From contig NW_015971537.1 of the NCBI RefSeq assembly GCF_000182565.1, forward strand, positions 825,859 to 889,858: 64,000 nucleotides of DNA, in the 5' to 3' direction. This document shows, one piece after another, positions 1 through 12,862 of the stretch. The notes beneath the pieces are model-generated. The model made no database searches and was not told where the DNA came from. It was given only the letters and a program-made list of their open reading frames with translations. The stretch is from Spizellomyces punctatus DAOM BR117. Its lineage: Eukaryota > Chytridiomycota > Chytridiomycetes > Spizellomycetales > Spizellomycetaceae. Both the position numbers and the translations under genes were made by a program. The first letter of the stretch is position 1, and every line of letters begins with the position of its first letter.

Positions 1-2
1 AC

Positions 3-3000
3 CCACGGGTATTCAACCAGTCAAAGCAAGGGAAGAAAGCTCATGTCAATGCGGCTAAGACGAACCAATATGACGACCAGAAACAGTCCCACAACTCCCA
101 GAGCTATGGAAAGGCGACCAACGGCACCAATGGCAAGAAGCAGACGATGCAGAAGACCTGTTTTACCTGTGGGAACCCAGGCCATCTTGCATACCAATGC
201 GCCATGAAGGAGAAGAGCGGGTCGCAAACCACTGGAACAGCCAAGGGAGACAGTACAGCCAAGCTGGCTGTGGATAAACAAATGGATGGTCATCAGGACG
301 ATGCGAAAGCCATTGCTTTGATTAGCAGGAAGCTACCACAGCAATCTTACAGCAAGAAGGTCCAATTTATAGTTGATTCGGGCTGTAGCCAGCATATGAG
401 TCCCCACAAAGAACTCTTTGTCAATCTGAGGCCCATTTCACGACAAATTGTGCTTGCAAATGACGAAGTTATCAATGCAGAAGGCATTGGTACTATCCCC
501 CTGGAGTTGGAGACTCCAGGACAGCAACATCAACGGCAGGTGGTGTTGCAGGACGTCCTGTATGCCCCAGAGTTGGGCTGCAATCTTCTGTCTATCAGAG
601 CCATTATTGACAATGGCATGGACGTCACCTTTTCGCAGTCTGGAGGAGTGGAATTCCATCTAGATAAGCGATTGTTTGCTGCAGGAAACAGGGAAGGGGA
701 GCTTTACAAGCTTGCTGCTTACCCTGGCAGCGCGAGCTGTGACTCCCAAGTGATGGGAGCTGAAGTACAGCATGAAGACCAAGCTTTGGGTCGCCCTGAG
801 AAGCAGGATGGCGGGAAACTGAAGCTGTGGCATCGGCGGTTAGGCCATTTAAGTTATGGCAATTTGAAGACGCTCACCAGTATGGTTGATGGTCTTAATT
901 TTGATGGCAAAGCAGTGGTTGAAGACCAGCTTTGTGATGGATGTCAGAAGGGTAAACAAACACGATTGCCCTTTCCTGAATCACCCAAGAAGAGTTACCA
1001 GCTTTTGGAGGTCATATGTAGCGACATATGTGGACCAATACGCACCAAATCGCTTGGTGGAGCCAGATATGTGCTCACATTCTTGGATCTTGGAAGCAGA
1101 TATAGCAAATGCTTCTATCTCGACTCGAAATCAGCGACGTTGTGCCTAGAAAAGTTCAAGGAATTTAAGGCCTGGATCGAGAATCTGACTGAAAGGACGA
1201 TCAAGGCATTCAGAACTGATGGCGGCGGTGAGTTTGTGAACCACCAGTTTGATGCCTACCTCAAATCTGAGGGCATCACCCACCAAACTACGACGCGCTA
1301 TACTCCCCAGCAGAATGGAGCTGCTGAGAGATTGAACAGGACTCTGGAGGATAAGGTTCGGTCTATTCTGCATGAGAATAACCTTCCCCAGAAGCTGTGG
1401 GCAGAAGTCTGGGAATCTGCCAATTATTTGAGGAATTTGAGCCCGACCAAGGCGCTGCTGGAGAGGAAGATTACCCCCTCTGAGGCCTTGACAGGGGCGC
1501 GCCCTAATGTAGAGCATCTGAGAGCAATTGGATGTGTCGCCTACATGCAAATACCGAAGCAACTACGAGGGAAACTGGATCCCACATCAGCAAAGTTGAT
1601 TCTGGTTGGTTATGGGCAAAATTCACGATGTTATCGACTGTGGAATCCCCAGAATGACACCATCTTGGAGTCTAGGGATGTGGCATTTGATGAGACGGTT
1701 AAAGGGCAATCTGACGCATGCTCTGAACTGATGGGTTCACTTCTGGAAGAAGAAGAGCAGGAGTTCCCTGTGGAGGAGATCCTTGCTGAGGATAAACAAG
1801 GCGACGAGACATACTACCTTGTCAAATGGAAGGGTTACCCCAGAACTGAGAGTACTTGGGAGCCATTGGAGCATGTCAAGGACACTGTCACACTTGACCT
1901 CTGGGAACAGCAGCATTTCCCCAGTGATTTGGAAGGAGAAAACAACGATGTTGACGCCTTCCATGCACACCTAGGAACGCCTTCAGGACCCCCCACCACC
2001 ACCACCACAGATCTGGAGATGCAGCAAGAAGGTTTCGGCCATGAAGACCCAAAAACACTTAATGGCGCGCTGCGATCACCCCAGAAAGAAGCCTGGATGC
2101 AAGCCATGGAGGCTGAATATGCATCACTGGTCGAAAATGGGACGTGGGAAATCATCCCCAGACCCTCTGGAAGGCCTGTAATTGGCAGCAAATGGGTCTA
2201 TAAAACAAAGCGGAAGACTGACGGCACTGTAGAAAGGCACAAAGCGAGATTTGTAGCCAAAGGGTACAGTCAAATCCATGGATTGGACTATGATGAGACC
2301 TTTTCACCCGTCATCTCCTTCCCTGCTCTGTGACTGATCTTTGCCCTGGCAGCAAAGCATGGGCTTTTATTGGATCAAATGGATGTTGCAACAGCATTTC
2401 TGAATGGCGAGGTTGATTCAGAGCTGTATGTGGAGCAACCCCTAGGAATTTCAACAGAGCACCCACCAGACAAGTTTGTTTGCTTGTTGAAGAAGGGTCT
2501 CTACGGTTTGAAGCAAGCTGGAAGGCTATGGAACCATACCCTGCATGCGTACCTCCTCGAAAACAGCTTTAAACAGCTGGCGCACGAGCCTTGTGTTTAC
2601 ATTTGGCAAGGGGAAGAGGTTCAGGAAGCCAAACCACATGAGAAAGATGAGTGCGCAAACATAAACAAATGGCTCATCATACTGGCGGTTTATGTCGATG
2701 ATCTGGTTATTGCAACCAAGTCAAAAGAAGACATGAATTGGGTCAAAACGACATTGTCAGCGCGATTTAAGATGCAGGATCTTGGCCCTATCCACCACAT
2801 CTTGGGTTTAAGGGTAATCAGAGATGAACCGCGCAGCATTCTTTCCCTGGATCAAGCACATTACATTGGTGAAGTGCTCAGAAGATTCAAGATGGAAAAC
2901 TCGAACCCAGTGTCGACCCCACTGGATACCTCTGTTCGATTTGAGGCTCTTGGGTCAAGGCAACCCATGGTAGATAAATCGAAGTACCGCAGTGCAATAG

Positions 3001-3674
3001 GCAGCTTGATGTTTGCTGCGATTGCCTCTAGGCCTGACATCAGTACAGCAGTTGGGATACTTGCTAGGCACTGTGAGGCGCCTGGAAACATGCACTGGAC
3101 GGGCATAAAGAGGATATTTCGGTACCTGCAAAAGACAGCAAGCTACGGGCTTGTTTATCAGCAAAACAGCGACGATCTGGAAGCCTATTCCGATGCAGAT
3201 TGGGGTGGAGACCTCTCAGATAGGAAGTCAACCTCAGGATGGCTTCTCAAGCTATCAGGCGGCGCTATTGCTTGGAAATCTTCAAAGCAGAGATGCACAG
3301 CACTCTCCACAGTTGAGGCAGAGTATATTGCGGCATCAGATTGTGCACGAGAGGTTATTTGGATGAGAAACCTCTTAGCAGAGCTCGGGTTTTTGGAAGT
3401 CAAACAAGGCCCTACTGTGCTCAAAATGGATAACAACGGCGCGATGGAACTGGCAAAGAACACCCTGATTTCACAACGGACGAAGCATATTGATATACGC
3501 TATCATTTCCTCAGGGAACACATCCAGAGTGGCGAGATTTCAGTTAGAAGATGCCCCACTCAACAGATGACTGCAGATGTTCTTACCAAGGCAATTCCTG
3601 CACCGAGGTTTGCCCAGTGTTGTGTAGAACTTGGCGTTCAATCACTGGATGACGCAACAAACAAAAGAGCCTAA
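3..3674 (+). pseudogene. copia gag-pol polyprotein with chromodomain, one in-frame TGA
   Basis: One frame is open from the window edge to 3674 except for TGA at 2331-2333. In order it shows a CCHC zinc knuckle (CFTCGNPGHLAYQC, about 159-200), an aspartic protease motif DSGCSQH (about 375), a GAG-pre-integrase region (WHRRLGH to CDGCQKG), a D-D-E integrase core (SDICGP, FRTDGGGEF, PQQNGAAERLNR), a chromodomain (about 1765-1920: LVKWKGYP, STWEP), reverse transcriptase (MDVATAFLNGEV, YVDDLV) and RNase H (SDADWGG, TVEAEY, TKHIDIRYHF). The TGA falls in the reverse transcriptase region, where copia proteins usually have arginine, which fits CGA to TGA. The ATG at 147 is internal; the true start is off the left edge. 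The copy is probably non-autonomous because of the stop. Confidence 0.93.
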
Positions 3675-3691
3675 GAATAGAATGGAATTTT

Positions 3692-3704
3692 GGGCGAGGG
3701 GAAG
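3692..3704 (+). other. polypurine tract of the copia element
   Basis: GGGCGAGGGGAAG directly precedes the LTR's TGTTGGAATT. It is all purine except one C and sits where the plus-strand priming tract of an LTR retrotransposon belongs. Confidence 0.8.
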
Positions 3705-4061
3705 TGTTGGAATTAATTGATTGATTTCATCGAAGTTGCCATGGGACGGTAACTTGAATAACTTAGCGAGTTATTAACTTATCGACAAGACCAAGACGGT
3801 TCTAGAAAGCCCTGAATCCGCGCTACAAGCTTGTCGAAACACTTCGTTAGTTAGTTGCTTTATGCGCCCAAAATTAGAGGTCGAAGTCAGGTTGTCATCA
3901 TGTGATCTGTACTATATTTAGGACCCCGTTTTTCTTTCTGTAATACAACTCTTTCGCTGCTCTTTCGACACAAAGTCCCCAGAGACGTTCTCTAGCGACG
4001 GCATAGCTTCTAACATGGCTATCCACCTCTCAGGTGCACCCAGTCTAGTTGTAGGATAACA
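3705..4061 (+). repeat. copia 3' long terminal repeat, 357 bp
   Basis: It starts TGTTGGAATT right after the polypurine tract and ends GGATAACA, so the ends form the TGTT...AACA inverted dinucleotide-type termini normal for copia LTRs. A TATA-like stretch (ACTATATTTAGG) lies near 3911-3922. The right boundary is supported by the fibre gene's stop codon beginning two bases later (4063-4065). The partner LTR is outside the window, so the exact length rests on the terminal motifs only. Confidence 0.82.
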
Positions 4062-4062
4062 C

Positions 4063-7000
4063 CTATTTCTCGACTTTCCCCAACAGTACCATCATCGTGT
4101 ACAGGCTATTAGTTGTAGCATTCATTGGCTGCTTCGTTGCCAGTGCTGTGTTAACAGCATTGTTGTTGTTAGTAACCGTTGTTGTCAATGAAGATAACGA
4201 TTGACTAATTGGTGCAATATTGTCAATTACAAATTTCTGAGTTGCGGCTTCAATGCCAGCAATATAGAGCATTCCGCCAATATAGGCATCGGTCGAAACT
4301 CCAAGGCCTCCACTCACAACTAAATTACCTGAAGGGTCAAGTCTGAGAACATAACCTTTATCTTGGAATGAAGAGTACAGCCCAAACACTCCAGAAGGTA
4401 GGGTTCCATTCGATGAACCAGAAACATGGATGCCCCATGTCTGTGCAGTGCTAGTATTGCCTAGAGTAATAGCGGTAGCACTGGGGTTTGAATTTTGTGC
4501 CATTAAACCACTTAGATTGAGAGAACTTGATGGTGAAATCAAGGGTTGATATGCGCTGAGAATTTCATCTTTAGGTACAATCCTGAAAAAACCGCCATTT
4601 CCACCCATCAAAAAAGTTCCATCGGCCGGAGTTAGACTACTTATATTGTCAAGCAAAGGGGATAGGTTTTGTTTACCAGACAAACCTGTTGTTACAAAGG
4701 ATTCCGTGGCAACTTTGTTCGCATTGGTGTAAATACTTCCACCAACGTACAAATCCTTTGCTATACCGACACCACCAGGACAAACTAGGGCACCTGTTGT
4801 CGAAGAGGTTGATACGGTCGATGCATCCAGTGTAACGTTTCCAGTTGTTGCTGCAATATTGATTCCACGTGCGCCTTGTGATTGCAACCGAAGAAGACCA
4901 TCGTCGTTCCTGAGTGTCATGCTTCGAGCCCCTCCATCCACGGTTCTCGAAGAGCCATTTAGAAAAAGAACACCTGAATTGGCTGAACCATTGTTTAGAA
5001 ACAGAATTGGACATGCATTATTCCCGCCGCTGCTGTTCCTTATAACAAGGCTCCTCAGACCATTTACAGGTGAGTTCCCCACTGTCATATCCCCTTCAGT
5101 GGTTAGATTTTTCCCAAATGTAGCAGACCCATCTGTGTCAATTCAAAGCCCTAATGAGGGCGCACTCGAAGTTCGAGAATATATGTACATAGGCAAATCC
5201 TGGGCACCGAGCCATGTTGCAGCACCGTTGTTGTATCCTAAGAATCCCGTTCCATCAAGACCAAGCCATGAACTCTTAGTTCCATCGAATGTAGAATATG
5301 TCATGACCGATGAAGTGCCTGTCGAAGCCGGAGCAATACTCAATCTGGTTCCGGTGATTACTTTACCACCGATATTGCCTCCAAATGTAACATTGTTTGA
5401 CGTCAAATTCGTAATCTGTGTTCCTACCCATGGTTTAATAACCTCGGTATCATAATCCCGTAGCATCGAGAGGTTAATCGCTTGTTGGGGGTGCTCATAT
5501 TTGATGGTACGATAGCAACTTGGTACATCAAATAGTAATCGAGTGCAGCCTCCAATCGGGTCCGAAGCAATTGCAACATTGCTTCCAGGCTCTAAAGGCG
5601 GCATGAAGGTAACAGGGTCGATTGGTTCGTATACAGGGTTACCTTCACTATCGAGCACAGGTTGCCCTTCTGAATCTCTTTGTACTTTTCGTTCTCTCTG
5701 ACCACCGAAAATCATTCCCCAAGGAAACGTTGAGACGATTGGGAGGATGGAGTTTACAGCCATGGGAACTGTTAACGGTGGCGATACCATTGCTGGAAAG
5801 GGTATTGTTGTCAGAGGGGTTGTGCCAGAGAGGATAACCACATTTCCACCAGGAACATCCATTTTTAACACTTCAGCTGTGTCAGTCTGTTCAGTATTAT
5901 CGGTATCCCTTTGTTTGGACAATGGTGTAGGGTCGATGAGGGTAAAGTTATATAGCGGATAACTTCCTGTGATAATCAAGTTGGGTGAATTGGATACAAA
6001 CTGCGGTGGTATTAAATTGTATGAAATCTGGTTCCCAAGAATCAAGACACTTCCGTAAGAATTTGTCGAACCAATGTAATTTCCCTTCAAGGTATCACCC
6101 ACATGAAGAACGGTATCGCTTCCGGAAAGGGAACATGAAATCAAGTCTCCGGAAACACTGACACCGTTTATTCCACGTAAGTTTGCAGATAAAACGGCAC
6201 CATTTTTCTGAAGCCCAATCCCAGCGCTGATATTGGAACTTAAGACTCCATTGTTGAGAGTTAAATCAGGAGACTGTGCTGTTAAGGATAATCTGAAATC
6301 ACTGCCAACCCGTGTTATTCCTTGGGATGCTGTGAATATATCACGGATTGTATCACGACCTGACATTGCAAGCCCTGAATTCGCATCACATTTCAAACTC
6401 AATTGTATATCGTTCTGCAATCTCTCAATTCCATTGCTACATGTCAGTACATCTTTTATCGTATCTGCTTTGACCATTTGGAGACAACTACCAGCCTCGG
6501 CTTTTAACGATAGTACCACATCGTTAGTTGTACCAGGTCTAATAGCAACTCCATTAAAATCCTGAAAAATCAGTCCTGAAACAAGTTGATTACCAATGAT
6601 GCATATGGTCTGGTTATCAACCAAAACCCCAATCTCGCGCCGTCCACTAAACTCGGGGCCGATAGCAATTGCACCTGTTTGACTGCCTTGATAATACTGA
6701 CTCAAGTAGTCCTTGGACACAGCATACGAGCCTCCACCGATTGCTGGTAATGTACCGCTCAATTTCACGTTAGGCACTCGTAACTCCTGTAGCGTTGTCG
6801 AATAGGTGAATGAAGGACTCCCACTGTATCCATAAGTCATGTTACCATACAGTATCTGCTCGTATCCTGGACTCTTCAAAGACAACTTGGAACCGGCTTG
6901 ACTGAATGTAGAAGTGTCGGTCATGAGTCGAATGGCAGTCGTATCTACCTCCCCTAAGACGTCTGTGAGTTCAGTCAGAGATGAGAAGCCGAAATCAAGC

Positions 7001-7357
7001 CAACTGCTTCCGATGTCAAGGATACTGTCTGCTCCAGACGATGTCTTTATTGCCCCAAAAGCCTTGAATAGTTGACTTGTATTTGTTTCGAGTTCATCTG
7101 AACTGTTCACCTTCAAACTCTTGTGAAGTTTGACACCGATTCCATTGTCACGATATAGTGGTTTCTTCAGCGTCTCTGGCGGTGGAGGGTCAGGAAAGTT
7201 GACAGAGAGTCCGTTTTCGTTTATGATAAAACTATCATCTGCCAGTAAACCAATAGTCCTTGTATCTGCATCATGATATAATGGAAACTCGTAATTCAAA
7301 GGAACAACTGTCAATTTTCCATTATCCACTTTCAATTCATCATCATCAATTTGTATA
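4063..7357 (-). pseudogene. fibre/adhesin-like protein, copy B, N-terminus in gap
   Basis: This is a long repetitive surface-fibre protein, paralogous over its whole visible length to the upstream copy (7741-12124). Its N-terminal part has beta-strand repeats (DDDELKV, PLYRDNG, ENGLSV) like a viral fibre shaft. The C-terminal part repeats a unit such as GGVGIAKDLYVGGSIYTN, known from phage and giant-virus tail fibres. TGA at 5143-5145 interrupts the frame where the paralog has arginine (AGA), and the frame continues unchanged after it. The N-terminus is lost in the run of N. It ends with TAG at 4063-4065, next to the copia LTR, so the 3' end appears intact. A role in host attachment is inferred from the architecture only. 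Confidence 0.82.
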
Positions 7358-7740
7358 NNNNNNNNNNNNNNNNNNNNNNNNNNNNNNNNNNNNNNNNNNN
7401 NNNNNNNNNNNNNNNNNNNNNNNNNNNNNNNNNNNNNNNNNNNNNNNNNNNNNNNNNNNNNNNNNNNNNNNNNNNNNNNNNNNNNNNNNNNNNNNNNNNN
7501 NNNNNNNNNNNNNNNNNNNNNNNNNNNNNNNNNNNNNNNNNNNNNNNNNNNNNNNNNNNNNNNNNNNNNNNNNNNNNNNNNNNNNNNNNNNNNNNNNNNN
7601 NNNNNNNNNNNNNNNNNNNNNNNNNNNNNNNNNNNNNNNNNNNNNNNNNNNNNNNNNNNNNNNNNNNNNNNNNNNNNNNNNNNNNNNNNNNNNNNNNNNN
7701 NNNNNNNNNNNNNNNNNNNNNNNNNNNNNNNNNNNNNNNN
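7358..7740. other. assembly gap of 383 N
   Basis: A run of N lies between two near-identical fibre genes. The missing material should include the C-terminus of copy A, an intergenic part and the N-terminus of copy B. Judged from the paralog, that needs more than 383 bp, so the gap length is probably an estimate and the tandem arrangement may be mis-assembled. Confidence 0.97.
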
Positions 7741-10700
7741 ACCCGAGGCTCCCATTGGTAAGTATACCTGTTCCATTAGTTGCAGCGTGGTATGTACCCC
7801 AAGAATTACTCGAAGCAGCATTGTTACTAATCAGAATGGCCGTAGATGCTGTGGCACTTGAAGGCGCATTGATGACTATGGCAGCCAGCTGCAATCCTCC
7901 TCCACCTGCTCCTAGGGTTAGAGTTTTTCCTATGCCGACTCCACCTGATACCTGGAAAGCACCTGTTGTCACACTAGTTGAATTGGTTGTGTTTGGTATC
8001 TGCGTTACGCCTGTATTGGAAACTCTCAGAACGAAGCCTGTATTGTTATAAGAACTATTTAGACCGAATCCGCCTGCTGATAATGTTCCGTCTCCTGTGC
8101 TTCCGGCAACTCTCATGCCCCATGTAACATTACTCCCAGTATTTACTAAGGACAATGTTGTAGATGCTGCGCCATTTTGAATGGTTATACCCCTGCCAAC
8201 AGTGGCACTGTTAAATGATAGCGCAGTCGATGAGGTAATAAGAGGTTGATATGAGGAAAGTATATTCGATGTAGGAACAACTGAGAACCCTGTGGGTGTT
8301 CCCATGATGAAAGTGTTAGCCGCCGGCGTTAAACCGCTGATAGAATCGAGTAATGCAGACGCACTTTGTTTAGTAGCAAGTGCTGTATCTGCGGCGGCCT
8401 TGTTATTCTGAACAAGTGTTTGAAGCAAAGTCAAGGATTGACTAAGAGGACTTGTCATGCCGGTCATTGTAGCGACACTCCATTGTTGCGTAGCCACTTC
8501 GACTCCATTTTGAATGATCAGTCCTTCAACATTTAGATCATGTTCAACATGTAAGCCACCTGTCAAGAGTCCATTGCCTACATTATCTACTCGAAACACT
8601 ATATCTGAGGTGCCTTGGACAAATATTCCACCACTCGTTGTTAGAGAATTAACATTCAATGCAGACGATGTAGTAAGAAGAGGTTGGAATCCCCCTAGAA
8701 TTGTAGAGACAGGTGATACTGTAAAGCCCCCAGCAGTTCCCATGACGAAGGAATTCGGTGTCGTTGTTAAACCACTGATTGCATCGAGTAAAGGATTGGC
8801 ATTTTGCTTCGTAGCAATGGATGTTGTTAGAGAACTTTCAGTAGCCAATTTCACTCCATTTGTGTATACATCCCCTCCAACGTACAGTGATTTAGCGATG
8901 CCAACTCCACCTTTCACCTGGAACGAGCCGGATGTTGAGGAAGTAGCATCAGTTGTCATATTGATAATAACATTCCCAGATGAGAGAATATCCAAATTCG
9001 AAGCCGTTGCATTATTTGTACCAATACGCAAATTACTAGCGGAGGCTCGAATGATGTAGTCTCCAGCAACGGTATTTGTTACCCATTGACCTGCTGTTGC
9101 TGTATATCCGAATGATGCATTGTTTATTTGAAAGGCGGCAGTGGCTGTAGTAGATATAATAGCATACTTTCCCATGTACACTGTGCCTTGCACTCCTAAT
9201 CCACCGGGAATTTGTAATGCACCTGTTGTTGTAGAGGATGCATCATTTGTAGCATCCAGTGTAACGATTCCAGTGTTTGCCTGTATTGTTAGTCCTCTAG
9301 CGGTCTGTGCTTGAAGCCGAAGGTTACCAATATTGTTTCTCAACGTCATTGCGTTAATCCCACCGTCCGAACTCCGGTTGTTTCCATTCAAAAACATCAC
9401 TCCAGAACCCCCTGAAGCTGTTAGATAAAGAATGCTGCATCCGTTCGTCCCTGTACTCGGATTGCTTACGATAAGGGAACGTAAACCATTTACAGAAGAG
9501 GCTCCGACAGTTAGGTCACCCCCTACAACGCACAAACCATTTGTGTCCACTCTTAGACCCAGAGATACTGCACTAGATGTCCGTCCGTAAATGTAAATCA
9601 GCTTGTCTTGTGCTCCTAACCACGTAGCAGCATCACTAGCATACCCTAAAAAACCAGAACCATCCAGACCCAGCCAAGACGATTTTGTACCGTCAAAACT
9701 ATTTGAAATAAAGACAGACGAGCCTCCTGCTACAGAGGCGGTCGTTTGAACTCTGCTTCCTGTAATGACTTTCCCTGAGATATTGCTGCCAAATGTAACA
9801 TTATTTGAAGTTAGATTAGTTATCTGGCTTCCGACCCAAGGTTTGATAACATCATTGTCGTAATCTCTTAACATTGAGAGATTGATCGCTTGCTGAGGGT
9901 ATTCGTATTTGATGCCTCGATAACATGAAGGCATATCAAACAAGAGACGAGTACAACCTCCTATTGGATCAGAAGCAATTGTGACATTGCTCCCGGGTTC
10001 AAGTGGTGGCATGAAGGTAACAGGGTCTATTGGTTCATAAACGGGGTTTCCATCGCCATCGAGTATAGGTTGGCCTTCCGCATCTCGTTGAACCTTACGT
10101 TTGCATGACCCTCCGAAAATCATTCCCCAAGGGAACGTTGAGACGATTGGGAGGATGGAGTTTACAGCCATAGGGACTGTCAAGGTCGGGGAGACCATCG
10201 CTGGAAAAGGTACGGTTGATAATGGAGTTGATCCGGACAAAATAACAGTGTTGCCTGATGGAACATCCATTTTTAACACTTCTGCAGTATCAGTCTGTTC
10301 AGTATTATCGGTATCCCTTTGTTTCAATAACAGCGTAGGGTCAATGAGTGTAAAGTTGTAGAGAGGGTAACTTCCTGTGATAATCAAGTTTGGACTGTTA
10401 CTTACGAATTGTGGCGGAATCATGTTATACTGAATGGTATTACCAACAACGACCACACTTCCGTATGAATTGGTCGAACCGACATAATTGCCCTTCAGAA
10501 CATCCCCAACACGAAGAACTGTATCGCTTCCTGTAAGAGAACATGAAATCAAATCACCGGACACTTGCACTCCATTAATACCTCGGAGATTAGTAGACAA
10601 AACAGCACCATTCTTCTGGAGTCCAATTCCCGCAGCGATGTTCGAACTGAGAACCCCATTATTGAGGGTTAAATCGGGTGACTGTGCAGTAAGAGATAAC

Positions 10701-12124
10701 CTGAACTCATTGCCAATCCTGCTTACCCCTTGGGAGGCTGTAAAGGTATCCCGTATGGTTCCCCTGTTGACCATAGCCAAACCTGAATTAGCATCAACTT
10801 TTAGATCGAGTTGAAGGTCATTCTGTACTCTCTCGATACCATTGCTGCAAGTAAGTACGTCTTTAATGGTATCTGCTTTGACCATTTGGAGACAACTGCC
10901 AGCCTCACATTTGAGAGAGAGCATCACATCATTGGTAGTCCCAGGCCGGATGGTGACTCCGTTAAATTCCTGGAAAATGTACCCACCTGTGAGTGCATTT
11001 CCAACAATTCTGATGGTCTGATTATCGACCAAACAGCCAATCTCGCGTCGTCCGTTAAACTCGGGTCCCACTGCTATTGCTCCTGTTTGAGAGCCTTGAT
11101 AAAATTGGGAAAGATAGTCTTTACTCACTGCATACGACCCACCTCCAATAGCAGGAAATACTCCTGTTAATTTGACATTTGGTACTCTCAACTCCTGAAG
11201 CGTGGACGAATAAGTGAATGAAGAACTTCCCAAGTAGCCATAGGTAAGGTTCCCATACATGATTTGTTCATATCCGGGTGATTTCAGGGACAATCTCGAA
11301 CCCGCTTGACTGAATGTGGAACTATCTACCATTAGGCGAATGGCTGTGGTGTCTACTTCTCCTAACACATCAGTCATTTCGGTCAAACTATCGAATCCAA
11401 AGTTGAGCCATGAAGACCCGATGTCTAACAACGTATCCGCACCTGAACTCGATTTCAGAGCGCCAAATGCTTTTAGTACCGACTGAATGTTAGTTTCCAA
11501 TTCGTCATTATTGTTCACCTTTAGACTTTTATGAAGTTTGATTCCAAGGCCGCTCTGGTCACGATACAACGGCTTTTTCAGCGTCTCAGGATCAGGAAAA
11601 TTAACCGATAGACCATTTTCAGTTATAAGCAAAGTATCATCTGCTTGTAAACCAACCGTACGTGATTCGGCATCCCTGTAGAGTGGAAAATCATAGTTAT
11701 AAGGAATGACTGTTAATTTTTCATCCTCAACTTTTAGTTCATCATCATCAATGTTTAGGCTTACTGTTCGTGAGTCGGGAGCCCTATAGAGAGGTTGCAG
11801 GAGTGTCTCTGGTTTAACAGATAAGCCGTCTTCTGTTATAAGCAGAGTATCGTCTGTTACAAGCCTGACATCATGTTCATCATCAATTAATGGAAAAACA
11901 TAAGTTGTCTCGGCAAGAGAGATGGTATATTTACCTTTATTTTTCTGAATGGAGAGACTAGGCGTTTGACTATCCAAATCGAGTATAGTGACTATACCAT
12001 CTTTATTCCGTAGGCTCTCTCCATAGATAGAATTGGCTTTAACTTTTCCGGACTTGAAATTATCTAGGACTTCTAAATTTCTTCAAACCATATATGTGCC
12101 TTGAATGCTATTAGGCAAAGGCAT
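7741..12124 (-). pseudogene. fibre/adhesin-like protein, copy A, C-terminus in gap
   Basis: The start is taken at the ATG at 12122-12124. The frame then meets TGA at 12083-12085 (codon 14) and stays open to the gap, over 1,400 residues. A restart at 11977 is possible. The first 200 residues hold repeats of about 45 residues (DDTLLITEDGLSV, PLYRAPDSRTV, DDDELKVEDEKLTV) reminiscent of the triple beta-spiral of adenovirus fibre shafts. The middle is a conserved non-repetitive domain. The C-terminal half repeats units like GGVGIAKSLYVGGDVYTNG, each followed by a TKQ...LLD.ISGLT segment. It probably forms a trimeric attachment fibre on the capsid; that is inference. It lies downstream of and in the same direction as the unknown genes at 12183-13898. 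Confidence 0.82.
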
Positions 12125-12220
12125 CTTCTTATTCCTTTATATCATCATAGCTTAGAAAATGAATTGCATGCCGACATTTGGTCTATACAATGTCATCAAA
12201 GATCGATGGTGGTTTGGTAC

Positions 12221-12262
12221 GCATGATATCCCTGCCGGGATGCGTTACAGGCTCCGCGCGAC
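12221..12262 (-). repeat. GC-rich short repeat, copy within 12183-12881 gene
   Basis: On the minus strand it contains GCGCGGAGCC followed by ATCCCGGCAGGGAT, the same arms as the copies at 17875 and 24866. It lies in coding sequence and is read as RAEPVTHPGRDIM. Confidence 0.65.
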
Positions 12263-12824
12263 AGGTATCTATTGCATACCGGGTTGTTCGAGTGTGGTGA
12301 ACGGGGCGATTTCTCTTTTTTTTGATGACTTTGACAACTTCCTCATAATCATCTGAAGAATCATCTTCTTCTTTGTCTGACGATTCCTCAACTACAATCT
12401 TCCGTCTTTTTTTCGGTATCAGCGTTTTAATTCTTTTTTTAGTCTTGTGACTATATGAAGTATTTTGTAAGTCCTCCTCAGCGCGGAGCCTAGCCTCGAC
12501 ACGTTTTTCCTGTTCCACCCTAAGAGCCTCGGCCTTAGCAAGAATCCTCTCCTCCTCTTTTCTCTTCTTTTCTAGTTCTCTCTCTTCTTTTCTCTTGGCA
12601 GCGAGTTCTCGTCTAACCTGAAGAGCCTTTTCTCGGGATTTTTCTAAATGTGCTCGCTGCTTCTCTGATGCAGTTCATTTTTTGGGAGCGCTGGCATTGA
12701 CCTCTCTGGGATTGGCCGCTCCGTGCCCGGCATATTTGTTTACAAGTTCTTGAACATAGTCTTGATGATCATTGTCATTAGTTTCATCATCATCATTCAA
12801 ACTTTGTTCTTCATCTGTAATGTC

Positions 12825-12862
12825 AGGCATGCCTGCCGGCATTTGGCTCTGCGCCAGCATAG
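12825..12862 (-). repeat. GC-rich short repeat, copy near start of 12183-12881 gene
   Basis: On the minus strand GGCGCAGAGCCAAATGCCGG is followed by CAGGCATGCC. It is close to the units at 18600-18670 (GGCGCAGAGCCATATGCC). It is read as AQSQMPAGMP. Confidence 0.65.

Larger units (their letters stand above)
1..4061 (+). mobile_element. Ty1/copia LTR retrotransposon, 5' part outside window
   Basis: The order gag zinc knuckle, protease, integrase, reverse transcriptase, RNase H is the Ty1/copia order. Integrase before reverse transcriptase separates it from Ty3/gypsy. The element ends in a polypurine tract (3692-3704) and a 3' LTR bounded by TGTT and AACA. The 5' LTR, leader and start of gag lie left of position 1, so the other flank and the target-site duplication cannot be checked; a 5-bp duplication would be CCTAT (4062-4066). 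The element lies inside the Polinton, one base past the stop codon of a fibre gene. One in-frame TGA is its only visible coding lesion, so the insertion looks young. Confidence 0.93.

Noticed and set aside
12159-12356. Plus-strand ORF of 65 aa
   Set aside because: It is antisense to the coiled-coil gene and lies over the GC-rich repeat; a shadow frame.
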